Assembly (NCBI GenBank): GCA_958296125.1
Contig: OY282444.1
Location: 1,178,001 to 1,242,000, forward strand
Length of the DNA stretch: 64,000 bases
Reading direction: 5' to 3'
Source: an uncultured Poribacteria bacterium
GTDB lineage: Bacteria; Poribacteria; WGA-4E; PCPOR2b
The translations under genes and the position numbers were made by a program. Numbering within the stretch: position 1 is the stretch's first letter; every line of letters starts with the position of its first letter. The notes beneath the pieces are model-generated. The model was not told where the DNA came from and did not search any database. It saw nothing but the letters and a program-made list of their open reading frames with translations. Of this stretch, positions 10,148 through 18,837 are shown in pieces.

Positions 10148-10645
10148 ATGCCACGAAAAAACAAGATTCTTAACATCGGTGATACGGCACCGTTATTCAC
10201 GCTGACATCTGTTCAACGTCAAACGGTGAGCCTTGAGTCCTATCTCGGTCAACAGTCGGTTATTCTTGTCTTCTTCCGGGGGACATGGTGACCGAATAGC
10301 CGTCGCCAGTTAGGAGACCTACAGCGTAACAGCCATGAATACGCAGCCTTAGGAGCTACGGTGCTTAGCGTCGTTGGTCAATGGCCCCGCGAAGTGCGTC
10401 GATACGCCGAAGCCCACGCTATCACCTTTCCGCTGCTCACGGATAAAGATCGGCAGGTGATTAAAAGCTATGGGGTGCACCATTGGCTGGGGCTCGATGC
10501 TTACAACATCGCTCGCCCTGCGACATTCGTGACCAATAAGGACCTCATTATTCGGTTCATATACATCGGATCACATCAGTTTGACCTCGCCAAACATGGG
10601 GATATTATCGCAGCTCTGAAGGAGCTTCAAGATAGCACAAACTGA
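10148..10645 (+). CDS. Peroxiredoxin-like (AhpC/TSA) selenoprotein with in-frame TGA (Sec48)
   Basis: Read through one TGA at 10289-10291, this frame gives a complete 165-residue thioredoxin-fold protein. It runs from MPRKNKILNIGDTAPLFTL through VILVFFRGTW, the TGA codon, PNSRRQLGDLQR, then FPLLTDKDRQVIKSYGV and ARPATFVTNKDLIIRFIYIG. In this peroxiredoxin-like family the motif is (F/Y)RGxWCPxCRxQ; the TGA sits exactly where the peroxidatic cysteine belongs, and the second cysteine is serine. Coding similarity continues in the same frame on both sides, so a random nonsense mutation is unlikely. A SECIS-like hairpin follows directly. Expected role: selenol-based reduction of peroxides or disulphides in the cytoplasm. 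A conventional caller would report only a fragment from 10361. The ribosome site before ATG 10148 is weak. Confidence 0.87.
10297..10321 (+). promoter_or_regulatory. Bacterial SECIS-like hairpin downstream of the in-frame TGA
   Basis: The stem pairs TAG (10297-10299) with CTA (10319-10321), then after a CC bulge GTCGCC (10302-10307) with GGAGAC (10313-10318), with one G/A mismatch. The apical loop is AGTTA (10308-10312). Sixteen bases separate the TGA from the loop and the second loop base is G. Both agree with the known rules for bacterial SECIS elements: loop about 16-37 nt after UGA, G within the first two loop bases. It would recruit SelB-GTP-Sec-tRNA. The pairing was found by eye, without energy calculation. 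Confidence 0.65.
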
Positions 10646-10707
10646 TATGAGATGAGAGAATCATATTGACCCCTTATCACCGTGCCCGTCCCGATCGTAT
10701 CGATGTT

Positions 10708-11973
10708 TTACGCCCCACGATACGGGCCCGCAACTGCGATACTGCACAGCTCCGGATGCAGATATTTCTGGGCAGCCGCGTTCACCTGTGCACGGGTGAT
10801 GCTCCGATAAATTGATTCATGCCGCTCAAGATAGTCGAATCCCAAACCGTATAACTCCGCGGTTAGGAGCATTGCGGCGAGGCCTCTGTTCGTTTCGAGT
10901 GCCAGCGCGAAATTTCCGACAATTAGGTTCTGCGCGTCCGACAATTCTTCTGCCATAATCCCATCGGATTTCATCAATTCGATTTCGTGGAGGATGCTGT
11001 TAATGGCTTGATCCACGTTGGTTGGGTTGACACCTGCGCTCGCATGGAAAAGCCCTTCGCCGATTGATGGATTGAATGAGCTCCACACGCTATATGCGAG
11101 CCCTTGCACATCGCGCACACGCCCGAACAAGCGAGCAATCCCCGCGCTTCCACCCAAGACCGCGTTCATGAGATTGATGGTGTAAAAGTCTGGATTGGTT
11201 CGAGCAATTCCTTTATGCCCCAACTCAATATTCGCTTGTGATTTATCCATCATCGATTTGACTACAATCTGCTTTTCACCATATTCCACCGGCGGTATGA
11301 TGAAAGGGGGTTTTTCACCGTTTACCGTCCAATCCCCCATTGCGGCATCAATTTTTTCAATGAGCACCTGTGTCTCCACATCGCCAACAATCGCTAGGAT
11401 GAGCGAATCGGGCCGATAGTAACACGCATGAAAATCAACCAATGCGTCTCTCTGGACGCGTTTGATCGATTCTTCGGTTCCCTGCACACGCCAATGGTAA
11501 GGGTGCCCGTCAGGGTAGACCGCCTCTCGCAGCAGCCGATCCGCGACATCATCGGTTTCATCCTCCCACGCTTTCAGCCAACTATACACCTGATGCCGGT
11601 GTTTTTCAATCTCTTCTTGTGGGAAGTTGGGAGCCCGCAAGATGTCGTTGAGCACGTCAAGCACCCGATCGAAATCCTTTGATAGCAGTCGTCCCTCAAT
11701 ACTCACCGTCTCGGTATTCCCCGCAACGCTTATATTGGCACCGACAGATTCGGTCGCCTCGGCGATTTCTTCCCACGTCCGTTTCTCAGTGCCTCTCGTC
11801 AGCATGTTGGCGACGACATCCGAGAGCCCGTAGAAACCTTGACGGTCATACATGCTGCCCGCCTTCAATCGTCCACTGATTGCAACGGTTTGATTGAAAT
11901 GGTTCTCTTGGATGAGCAGCGTCAAACCGTTGTCAAAGACGTGACGTGTGGCTGTCGACTGATGGTGGCTCAT
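10708..11973 (-). CDS. M16 family peptidase-like protein without the zinc motif (partner subunit)
   Basis: 421 residues with the two-lobed pitrilysin/processing-peptidase organisation. At the position of the catalytic HxxEH the sequence reads GLSDVVANMLTRGTEKR, so zinc ligands are missing. This is the usual pattern of the non-catalytic subunit of two-gene M16 peptidases, where a C-terminal region contributes to substrate binding in the other chamber half. Start ATG 11973 has AAGGAGG nine bases upstream. It lies 14 bases downstream of the catalytic M16 gene, and the two were probably transcribed and assembled together. No signal peptide is evident. Confidence 0.88.
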   Translation of the reverse strand: MSHHQSTATRHVFDNGLTLLIQENHFNQTVAISGRLKAGSMYDRQGFYGLSDVVANMLTRGTEKRTWEEIAEATESVGANISVAGNTETVSIEGRLLSKDFDRVLDVLNDILRAPNFPQEEIEKHRHQVYSWLKAWEDETDDVADRLLREAVYPDGHPYHWRVQGTEESIKRVQRDALVDFHACYYRPDSLILAIVGDVETQVLIEKIDAAMGDWTVNGEKPPFIIPPVEYGEKQIVVKSMMDKSQANIELGHKGIARTNPDFYTINLMNAVLGGSAGIARLFGRVRDVQGLAYSVWSSFNPSIGEGLFHASAGVNPTNVDQAINSILHEIELMKSDGIMAEELSDAQNLIVGNFALALETNRGLAAMLLTAELYGLGFDYLERHESIYRSITRAQVNAAAQKYLHPELCSIAVAGPYRGA

Positions 11974-11987
11974 GTTTCAATTCCTCC

Positions 11988-13322
11988 TTAGGTTTGAAAA
12001 AAAGTGGGCTGTCTCGTATGGTGCAGAGCGGGTGCGGCATATTCGCCAGATGCACCGCCCTGTCCCGGTGAAATCGGTTGGAAATATCCCACGGTGCAGT
12101 TATCTTCAATGAGGTATTTCTGGGCAGCTTCACGAATTTGCTCGCGGGTAACGGACCGAATATTGTCCAGATAGGTATCAAGGTATTTGTAATCGTAGAT
12201 TGTTTCGTAGTAACCAATCTGCGCCGCTTGGTTTGAAACACTGTCGAGGGAGTAGATAAAGTGTGCCTCCGTTTGGTTGATTGCCTTTTCCAGCTCAGCC
12301 GCTGTGAGCGTGTCGTTCTGGATGCGATCTATCTGTGCTAACAGTGCCGTTTCGAGCGTGGTTGGATCGACATTTACCTGTGCCTCTGCGAATATCCAAG
12401 CAAGTCCGGCATCTTTGGAGAAATCTGGATAAAAATAGGCGGAAGTTGCCAACTGCTTATCAACCAACGCGCGATAGAAGCGCGAAGTTTTACCCACACT
12501 AAGGACGGTGCCAATCACTTCCAGTGGATAGAAATCTGGATGCCCGGCCGCGGGGATGTGATAGACGATGGCGACATAAGCGAGTGCTCCTTCCTTACGA
12601 ACCGTGACTCGCCTTTCACCTCGCTGTTCAGGTTCAATCGTTGATGGACCCGTGATCGACTCCCCACTAGTGAGCGGGCCAAAATGGGTTTCGACCTGTT
12701 TCATCAAGTCGGCCGTATCAAAGGCCCCAACGAGGACCAGCGTTGCATTATTCGGAACGTAACGTTGCCGATAGTAATTGTAGAGGTCATCGCGGGTCAT
12801 CGTTTTGAGGTCTGAGGGCCAACCGATGATACCCCATTGATACGGGTGGGCTTTATACGCGGTCGCCTGCACCTCCTCCCGCAACACGAATTGGGGCGTA
12901 TTCTCATACCCCTCCCGTTCCGAAAGGATTACCGTGCGCTCCGCTTCAACCTCCTCCGGATCAAAAACGCTGTTCTGCATCCGATCCGACTCTAAGGCAA
13001 GCGCGACCGCAATTTTGTCCGCGGGCAAGGTTTCATAATAGGCGGTATAGTCGTTACTTGTAAACGCATTCCATCTGCCACCGTTGCCTTCAATAAAGCG
13101 TCCGAGTGCCTCTTTGGAGAATTTGGGGGTGCCTTTGAAGAGCATGTGTTCGACCCAATGGGAAACCCCTGTGAGGCCGGGGCGTTCATTGCGTGAACCG
13201 ACTTTATACCAGATATAACTGCTGGCGACCGGGGCGGCGTGAACCTCTTTCGTCAATACCTTCAAGCCGTTAGCCAGCTGATGTTCGATGATTTCAGATC
13301 GGTTTTCAACCTGTTTGGTCAT
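11988..13322 (-). CDS. M16 family zinc metallopeptidase, catalytic subunit
   Basis: 444 residues. HWVEH (H55, E58, H59) is the inverted zinc motif HxxEH of the pitrilysin family, and EVEAERTVI about 70 residues later supplies the third ligand region. GRWNAFTSNDYTAYYETLP is the conserved segment between them. The C-terminal half carries the second M16 lobe (RVTVRKEGALAYVAIVYHIPA onward). Start ATG 13322 is preceded by AAAGGAG. Together with the downstream inactive homologue it should form a heterodimeric oligopeptidase. It is 16 bases downstream of the aminotransferase gene, so all three may share one transcript. Confidence 0.92.
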   Translation of the reverse strand: MTKQVENRSEIIEHQLANGLKVLTKEVHAAPVASSYIWYKVGSRNERPGLTGVSHWVEHMLFKGTPKFSKEALGRFIEGNGGRWNAFTSNDYTAYYETLPADKIAVALALESDRMQNSVFDPEEVEAERTVILSEREGYENTPQFVLREEVQATAYKAHPYQWGIIGWPSDLKTMTRDDLYNYYRQRYVPNNATLVLVGAFDTADLMKQVETHFGPLTSGESITGPSTIEPEQRGERRVTVRKEGALAYVAIVYHIPAAGHPDFYPLEVIGTVLSVGKTSRFYRALVDKQLATSAYFYPDFSKDAGLAWIFAEAQVNVDPTTLETALLAQIDRIQNDTLTAAELEKAINQTEAHFIYSLDSVSNQAAQIGYYETIYDYKYLDTYLDNIRSVTREQIREAAQKYLIEDNCTVGYFQPISPGQGGASGEYAAPALHHTRQPTFFQT

Positions 13323-13338
13323 AATAGTCTCCTTTCGC

Positions 13339-14517
13339 TTATAGCACCGCTAAGATTGCTTCTACAATGTAATCCAAGTTCTTAGGAGAAAGCCCCGCCA
13401 CATTGAGCCGCCCGTTTGTTGGCATGTAGATAGCAAATTCTTCGCGTAGCCGATTCACAGCGGTTTCAGAGAGCCCAGAATAAGAGAACATTCCGTTCTG
13501 CTTGTACATGAAGCTGAAATCCACTGAGCTACCCCCTGCATTTAAGCCTTCAGCCAACGCCCGGCGCATCCCAGAGATTCGCTCCCGCATGACCGCCAGC
13601 TCGATTTCCCACTCCTGCCTAAGCGCGTCAGAGGCGAGCACCGTTGCAATGATACGTGAGCCGTGCAGGGGCGGGTTAGAGTAGTTGGCCCGAATGATTC
13701 GCATCACTTGAGATTTGACCCGTTCGGCGGATGCCGGATCCGTCGTGACCACATAGAATCCGCCCGTCCGCTCCCCGTAAAGCCCAAAGTTTTTGGAATA
13801 GGAGTTTGCAACGAGCATCTGGTGTCCATCAGCGAGGAAATAACGGACTGCCATTGCGTCTTCAGCGATGCCTTGTCCAAAACCTTGATAGGCGAAATCA
13901 AATACCGGAAGCAGCCCCTGCGTCTTAATAGCTGTGGAGAGCTCCTTCCAATCTGCTGGTGTTGGGTCGATCCCGGTTGGGTTGTGACAACAGGCATGAA
14001 GCAGGATTGGGCTGCCAGTGGGAATGCGCTTAATCGCTTCGACCATACGCGACTTGGTAAATTCTCTGCGATCTGTATCATAGTATGGGTAGGATGCAAC
14101 CTTCAATCCCGCCCTTGTGAAAACATGGTTGTGGTTCGCCCAAGTCGGATCCGGAATGTAGATGACTTGACCTCCGATTTGGGCGAGAAACTCGCCAGCG
14201 AGTCTGACACCGGCGGTCCCACCAGGCACCTGTGCTCCGAAGATATTGTCCTGCTCTATATCGAATACCAACTTGATGGAACGCTTCACATATTCCGGAT
14301 CGCCATCTTGAGAGAGGTACTCCTTATCCATACCCTCCGTGAGGATTTGGTGCTCTGCCTTCTTGACCGCTGCAAGCACAAGCGGCTGGAGGTCATCGGT
14401 CTTGTAAGCACCAATGCTCAGGTTCACTTTGTTTGACCGCGGATCTGCTTTGAAAGCCGCGTTAAGCCCCAAGATAGGGTCGGGAGGTGCCATTTCTACT
14501 GTGTCGAAAAATTTCAT
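13339..14517 (-). CDS. Aspartate/aromatic aminotransferase (class I)
   Basis: 392 residues, the usual AspC/TyrB length. The N-terminus PPDPILGLNAAFKADPRSNKVNLSIGAYK is typical of this family. SYSKNFGLYGERTG contains the PLP-binding lysine (K242), and CHNPTGIDP and DFAYQGFG supply further cofactor contacts. It would interconvert aspartate or aromatic amino acids and 2-oxoacids using glutamate/2-oxoglutarate. AGGAG lies at a suitable distance before ATG 14517. Its position between threonine synthase (downstream end 77 bases away) and the M16 pair fits an amino-acid metabolism cluster. Exact substrate preference cannot be decided by inspection. Confidence 0.93.
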   Translation of the reverse strand: MKFFDTVEMAPPDPILGLNAAFKADPRSNKVNLSIGAYKTDDLQPLVLAAVKKAEHQILTEGMDKEYLSQDGDPEYVKRSIKLVFDIEQDNIFGAQVPGGTAGVRLAGEFLAQIGGQVIYIPDPTWANHNHVFTRAGLKVASYPYYDTDRREFTKSRMVEAIKRIPTGSPILLHACCHNPTGIDPTPADWKELSTAIKTQGLLPVFDFAYQGFGQGIAEDAMAVRYFLADGHQMLVANSYSKNFGLYGERTGGFYVVTTDPASAERVKSQVMRIIRANYSNPPLHGSRIIATVLASDALRQEWEIELAVMRERISGMRRALAEGLNAGGSSVDFSFMYKQNGMFSYSGLSETAVNRLREEFAIYMPTNGRLNVAGLSPKNLDYIVEAILAVL

Positions 14518-14594
14518 CGCTTTATGCTCCTAAGTTTTCGCAGTCTTAACCGAGATGGTAAAAAAAACAGGGTGCCACTTTGGAATGGTGTCCC

Positions 14595-15827
14595 CTAAAG
14601 CGTTGTCATCAATTTTCGGAATGCGTTCAGTTGCGGCTGAATCACATGGGGTTCAGGCACTCTGCTGTCAAGAGCTTCGATGGTTTTCAGCCCATTACCG
14701 GTGATACTGATAACAATGCGCTCATCCCGACTAATGCGTCCACTTTCGATCAGCTTCTGCGCCGCCGCGAGTGTGACACCGCCCGCTGTTTCGGTGAAGA
14801 TACCTTCCGTCGCCGCAAGGAGTTTGATCGCTTCGATAATTTCATCATCGCTCGCATGTTCCCCATATCCACCCGAATCCTGCACCGTTGCGGCGGCATA
14901 AATCCCGTCGGCGGGGTTGCCGATCGCCAGGGATTTAGCGATGGTGTCCGGTTTAACGGGCTTGACAAAATCGCTATTCTCCTTGACTGTTGTGACAATA
15001 GGCCCACACCCTTCAGCCTGTGCGATGTGGATGCGCGTTTGCGGCTTGTCAATCAGTCCCAACGTATGGAATTCCTTCAACGCCTTGCCCACCTTTGTGA
15101 TGAGCGAGCCGCCCGCTGCAGGCACGACAATGTGATCGGGTGCCTCCCAGCCGAGTTGCTCGATAATCTCATAGGTGAAGGTCTTGGAGCCTTCTGCGTA
15201 AAACGGACGGATATTGATGTTGGCAAACGCCCAAGGATAGACACCGGCGATCTCGCTGCATAAGCGGTTGACATCGTCGTAATTTCCTGCAATCCCGACC
15301 ACCGTCGGGGCGTAAACGAGCGAAGCCACCACTTTCCCCATCTCTAAATCCGCGGGAATAAAGATGAAGCAGTTGAGATTGGCAATGGCTGCATTTGCTG
15401 CGACGGAGTTTGCTAGATTGCCCGTCGAAGCGCATGAAACGGTATCGAACCCAAACTCCTTTGCCTTACTCAGTGCCACCGCCACCACACGATCTTTGAA
15501 GGAAAGGGTCGGGTGACATACCGAATCATCTTTGATATAAAGGGCTTCAACACCGAGCACCGCTTCCAGATTTTTGGCACGGATTAAAGGGGTAAACCCC
15601 GAATTGAGCCCATCGGTCGGCTCACCATCAATTGGCAGTAGGTCGGCATAACGCCAGAGGCTTTCGGGCCCTTGTTCAATGGATTCTCGTGAGATTGACT
15701 TTTGGATCGCCTCATAGTTGTAATCCACCTCAAGGGGACCAAAACAGAATTCACACACATGGAAAGGTTCTTTGGGATACTGCCTCCCACATTCACGACA
15801 TTTCAATCCCAGCACTTTTTCTGTCAT
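14595..15827 (-). CDS. thrC: Threonine synthase
   Basis: 410 residues from ATG 15827, chosen over the longer frame because GGAG sits just upstream. The N-terminus has a zinc-ribbon-like CxxC...CxxC set (C10, C13, C25, C28), seen in a subset of threonine synthases. PTLSFKDR carries the PLP lysine (K111), followed by ASTGNLANS, the phosphate-binding loop, and a GGSLITK segment. It converts O-phosphohomoserine to threonine. It lies upstream of the aminotransferase on the same strand, and a strong hairpin 125 bases upstream separates it from preceding transcription. Confidence 0.95.
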   Translation of the reverse strand: MTEKVLGLKCRECGRQYPKEPFHVCEFCFGPLEVDYNYEAIQKSISRESIEQGPESLWRYADLLPIDGEPTDGLNSGFTPLIRAKNLEAVLGVEALYIKDDSVCHPTLSFKDRVVAVALSKAKEFGFDTVSCASTGNLANSVAANAAIANLNCFIFIPADLEMGKVVASLVYAPTVVGIAGNYDDVNRLCSEIAGVYPWAFANINIRPFYAEGSKTFTYEIIEQLGWEAPDHIVVPAAGGSLITKVGKALKEFHTLGLIDKPQTRIHIAQAEGCGPIVTTVKENSDFVKPVKPDTIAKSLAIGNPADGIYAAATVQDSGGYGEHASDDEIIEAIKLLAATEGIFTETAGGVTLAAAQKLIESGRISRDERIVISITGNGLKTIEALDSRVPEPHVIQPQLNAFRKLMTTL

Positions 15828-15944
15828 GTTTGTCTCCGTTGGTTCAGAATATAAGGTAATTCTCATAGCAAAGCGTCGGTCAATTTTCCGAAACCCCTTT
15901 GAAGCATGAATCTCGACCGACTGTTTCGTTCAAAGTTTGGACAA

Positions 15945-15979
15945 TAAAAAAGCCTATTATCACGGTTGTGATAATAGGC
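15945..15979 (-). terminator. Rho-independent terminator or leader attenuator upstream of thrC
   Basis: A perfect 12-bp inverted repeat, GCCTATTATCAC and GTGATAATAGGC (15952-15963 and 15968-15979), has a 4-base loop. On the minus strand it is followed by a T-rich tract (TTTTTTATTG). It could end transcription arriving from the right, or act as a leader attenuator because it lies about 125 bases before the thrC start. Confidence 0.6.
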
Positions 15980-16251
15980 AATTCTGTAGAGTATATATAT
16001 TAAAAACAATCCCAATCCATACCTAAAGTTGCCTACTTTCACCTTGCCCCGAACGCATGGACACCGCAACAGCAATGCCCATGCTAGGCATGTACATGGT
16101 CGTATTTGTGAAGGGGACAAAGTGTCTAATTGGAGAAAAGCTGAAGTGAGATTGCCGCATCTTCCTGATTCGCCTACCTGTATTGTAGAATTAAAAGGTC
16201 GCTTAATTTTAGCATACGCACTCATATAAAAGCAAGTGAAAATCAACAATT
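15980..16251. other. Non-coding stretch with no convincing gene
   Basis: About 270 bases between the hairpin and the GC-rich repeat block. Short frames exist on both strands (one minus-strand frame of 128 codons spans it) but show no recognised motif and no ribosome site, and the frame runs through the terminator. I see no supported gene here. Confidence 0.5.
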
Positions 16252-16560
16252 TAGGGCTATTTGGTTTTCCGTTTTTTGACCGATTTTGGTAGAATGCCCC
16301 CCCTTAATCTCCCCTGCAAGCGATACCCCCCTTAATCCCCCCGCAAGCGGGGGGAGGGGGGCCTACATCTAATCCCCCCGCAGGCGATACCCTCCTTAAT
16401 CCTCCCCGCAAGCGATCCCCCTCTTAATCCCCCCCCCGCTTGCGGGGGGGAGGGGGGGGGGGTCTACATCCGAGGTGGGGCATCTTGTCGATCCGCGGCG
16501 TGTGGAATCGAACCAGAAAACCTAGGGGGTCTACATCCGAGGTGGGGCATCCTGCCCCGC
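16252..16560. repeat. GC-rich intergenic repeat block, left copy
   Basis: Composed of repeated modules with CCCCCTTAAT and CCCCCCGCAAGCGGGGGG palindromes. It ends with two direct copies of a unit containing GTCTACATCCGAGGTGGGGC (near 16462 and 16528). The outer edge TAGGGCTATTTGG (16252-16264) matches, in inverted orientation, the outer edge of the block at 18676-18802. The prolyl oligopeptidase gene lies between these inverted copies. Confidence 0.75.
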
Positions 16561-16595
16561 CCGAAAATTGTTTTACTATTGAATTGTCTGTGTCC

Positions 16596-18530
16596 CTAGG
16601 AAAGGTTCTCGATTATCACAGGTTCTACAGTATCCGCAGGCACAAAGCCAAAGACCTGGGCGTAAAAATAGAGTTCCGCTTCAAGTGCGCGCTGGATATT
16701 CTCACTTCGGCGGAATCCATGCTGTTCACCTTCAAACGGAACATAAGCGACAGGCAACCCTTTTGTCCGCAACGCGTCAACCATCAACTCCGCCTGGTTG
16801 GGAGGAACCACTTTATCTTCGAGTCCTTGAAAGAGAATCAGCGGACATGAAAGGCGATCTGTAAAATGGATCGGCGAGTACGCCCGGTAGCGGTCACGTT
16901 GTTCAGGGTAGGGTCCAATCAGGCTGTCCAGATAGCGAGATTCAAACTTGTGTGTCTCCTTGGTCAGTGCCTCAAGGTCGCTGACCCCGTAGTAACTGGC
17001 ACCTGCTTTGAAAACATCACGGAAGGTCAGCGCAGAGAGCGTCGTGTAGCCGCCCGCACTCCCGCCCCGAATTGCCAGCCGATCGCCATCCACATAGCCC
17101 TGTTCGACGAGATATCGGGCCCCGTTTACACAATCGTCAACATCAACAACACCCCACTGACGGTTGAGCCGCTGTCGATAGGCACGACCATAGCCGCTGC
17201 TGCCGCCATAGTTCACATCGAGGACAGCAATGCCCCGGCTCGTCCAGAATTGAATTTCTAGGTCGAGCGCAGTCGAAGTTGCTGAAGTGGGACCGCCATG
17301 GCTAATGACGAGCAGTGGGGGCAGATCGGCGGCAGGTGCGGTGTAGTCCCGGTTTTGTGGGGGATAGAAGAAGGCGTGGGCGCTCAAGCCATCTTTGGTT
17401 GGAAACTCAATCGCTTGTGGGGTTGAGAAATATCCGGCATCAATCTCTATCTCGCTTGATCGGCACAAGACCTCAAATTGTCTCGTGGCAAGGTCAAGCT
17501 GAACGATTGACGCGGACTCTGTCGGTGAACCGGCACTGAAAAGGACTCCTCCGGGGATAGCTTGTAGATTTGCAATTGATGTGTAGGGAGTCTCAATCCG
17601 ATCAAATCTTCGTGTTACCGTGTCTAAACTTGCGAGATGCCAGGCACCGTCCTGCGTGTAGGTACAGATAATCTGATCGGCAGAGACGAATCGATAGGTG
17701 GACATGCCAAATATCCACTGAGGTCTACCGAACTCCGCCTCCATCTCGCATAGCGGCTCGACGGTTCCAGCATGATAGCGATAGAGATTCCACCAATTCG
17801 TTCGATCGGAGACGAAGTATAACGTCCCATCTGGCGACCATTCCGGCTGAAAGATCGATTCATCAATGCCCCCTGCTACGCATTCGGTGCGACCCAGTGA
17901 CCCATCTGTACTAATCTCACCAACCCAAAGCTCAGTCCCATCCCAAGGCATATTTGGGTGGTTCCAAGTCATCCATGCTAAGCGAGTGCCATCGGGGCTC
18001 AGGCATGGTGAGGCATAGAAATCGTTGCCGCTGACAAGCACCTGTCCGCCATCCGTTCCATCCAGTCCGATACCCACCAGTGCGTTGACGGCTTCACGCC
18101 CGGCATCAGTATGATCTTCACGCACACAGATTAAGCGTTTCCGTTTCGCGTCAACAATGCCAGCCGCATAGCGCAGTGCCGTTTCAGGCGTAATCGGTTG
18201 GGGTTCTGCCTCGGGCGGTTGACGGTAGAGGCGTTGATCAGCAAAGTTTGAGAAGTAGATTGTGCCATCACTGACGACGCACGCCGCACCACCGTACTCA
18301 TGAACTCGCGTCCGCGCGTTGAAAGGGGCTGGTGTCACATCAGTCGTTTGTCCGTCCGGTGCTCGTCGAACAATAACATACCGACCGCTCTCCGCCGGAC
18401 GCATCTCAATCCAATAAATATCTTCTCCATCGGCTACAGCTTCTACTATCCTGTGCCCTTCCGTCGAAATCAAATCTGCGCTGATTGGTGATTCCCATGA
18501 GCCGTAAGGTGCCGTCTGTGGTTGCGTCAT
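16596..18530 (-). CDS. S9 family prolyl oligopeptidase / acylaminoacyl-peptidase
   Basis: 644 residues from ATG 18530, preceded by AAGGAGAAG; an upstream in-frame TTG overlaps that ribosome site. The N-terminal two-thirds is a beta-propeller with repeated WSPDG-like blades ([26 protein letters not shown]). The C-terminal alpha/beta-hydrolase has the nucleophile in GGSAGG (S491), the acid in GLEDKVVPP and the histidine in GEQHGF. Serine peptidases of this architecture cleave short peptides in the cytoplasm; no signal peptide is visible. Inverted copies of a GC-rich repeat flank the gene. Confidence 0.94.
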   Translation of the reverse strand: MTQPQTAPYGSWESPISADLISTEGHRIVEAVADGEDIYWIEMRPAESGRYVIVRRAPDGQTTDVTPAPFNARTRVHEYGGAACVVSDGTIYFSNFADQRLYRQPPEAEPQPITPETALRYAAGIVDAKRKRLICVREDHTDAGREAVNALVGIGLDGTDGGQVLVSGNDFYASPCLSPDGTRLAWMTWNHPNMPWDGTELWVGEISTDGSLGRTECVAGGIDESIFQPEWSPDGTLYFVSDRTNWWNLYRYHAGTVEPLCEMEAEFGRPQWIFGMSTYRFVSADQIICTYTQDGAWHLASLDTVTRRFDRIETPYTSIANLQAIPGGVLFSAGSPTESASIVQLDLATRQFEVLCRSSEIEIDAGYFSTPQAIEFPTKDGLSAHAFFYPPQNRDYTAPAADLPPLLVISHGGPTSATSTALDLEIQFWTSRGIAVLDVNYGGSSGYGRAYRQRLNRQWGVVDVDDCVNGARYLVEQGYVDGDRLAIRGGSAGGYTTLSALTFRDVFKAGASYYGVSDLEALTKETHKFESRYLDSLIGPYPEQRDRYRAYSPIHFTDRLSCPLILFQGLEDKVVPPNQAELMVDALRTKGLPVAYVPFEGEQHGFRRSENIQRALEAELYFYAQVFGFVPADTVEPVIIENLS

Positions 18531-18675
18531 CGTCTTCTCCTTCAATCATAACTTTGGTTCGCGTGGAATATCAAGGATAGTGTAGCAGAAAGTGAACTGT
18601 AGATCAAGGTGAGAAAAAACATTTTATAGGGTCATTTAATTCTTCGATCCGTGCCGAGACCAGGGAGACCAGGGG

Positions 18676-18802
18676 CGGGGCAATTAAGGAGGGTATCGCT
18701 TGCAGAGAGATTAGATGTAGGCCTCCCCCCGCTTGCGGGGGGATTAAGGGGGGTAGCACCTGCGGGGGGATTAAGGGGGGTATCGCTAACTAAATAGCCC
18801 TA
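18676..18802. repeat. GC-rich intergenic repeat block, right inverted copy
   Basis: Contains GGGGGGATTAAGGGGGGTA modules and a CCCCCCGCTTGCGGGGGG palindrome. It reads as the reverse complement of the block at 16252-16560 and ends in TAAATAGCCCTA (18791-18802), the inverse of that block's outer edge. The rest of the gap from 18546 to 18837 shows no gene. Confidence 0.72.
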
Positions 18803-18837
18803 CAACACTTTACCTGCTCTACTTCATTTTCAAGACG

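Noticed and set aside
10361-10645. A separate 94-residue gene starting at an internal ATG
   Set aside because: It is only the C-terminal part of the thioredoxin-fold protein whose N-terminal half, with initiation codon, is in the same frame upstream of the TGA.
13663-14436. 257-codon plus-strand frame opposite the aminotransferase
   Set aside because: The opposite strand encodes a clear full-length aminotransferase; the frame has no motif.
15863-16249. 128-codon minus-strand frame upstream of thrC
   Set aside because: It runs through the strong hairpin at 15952-15979, has no ribosome site and no recognisable domain.
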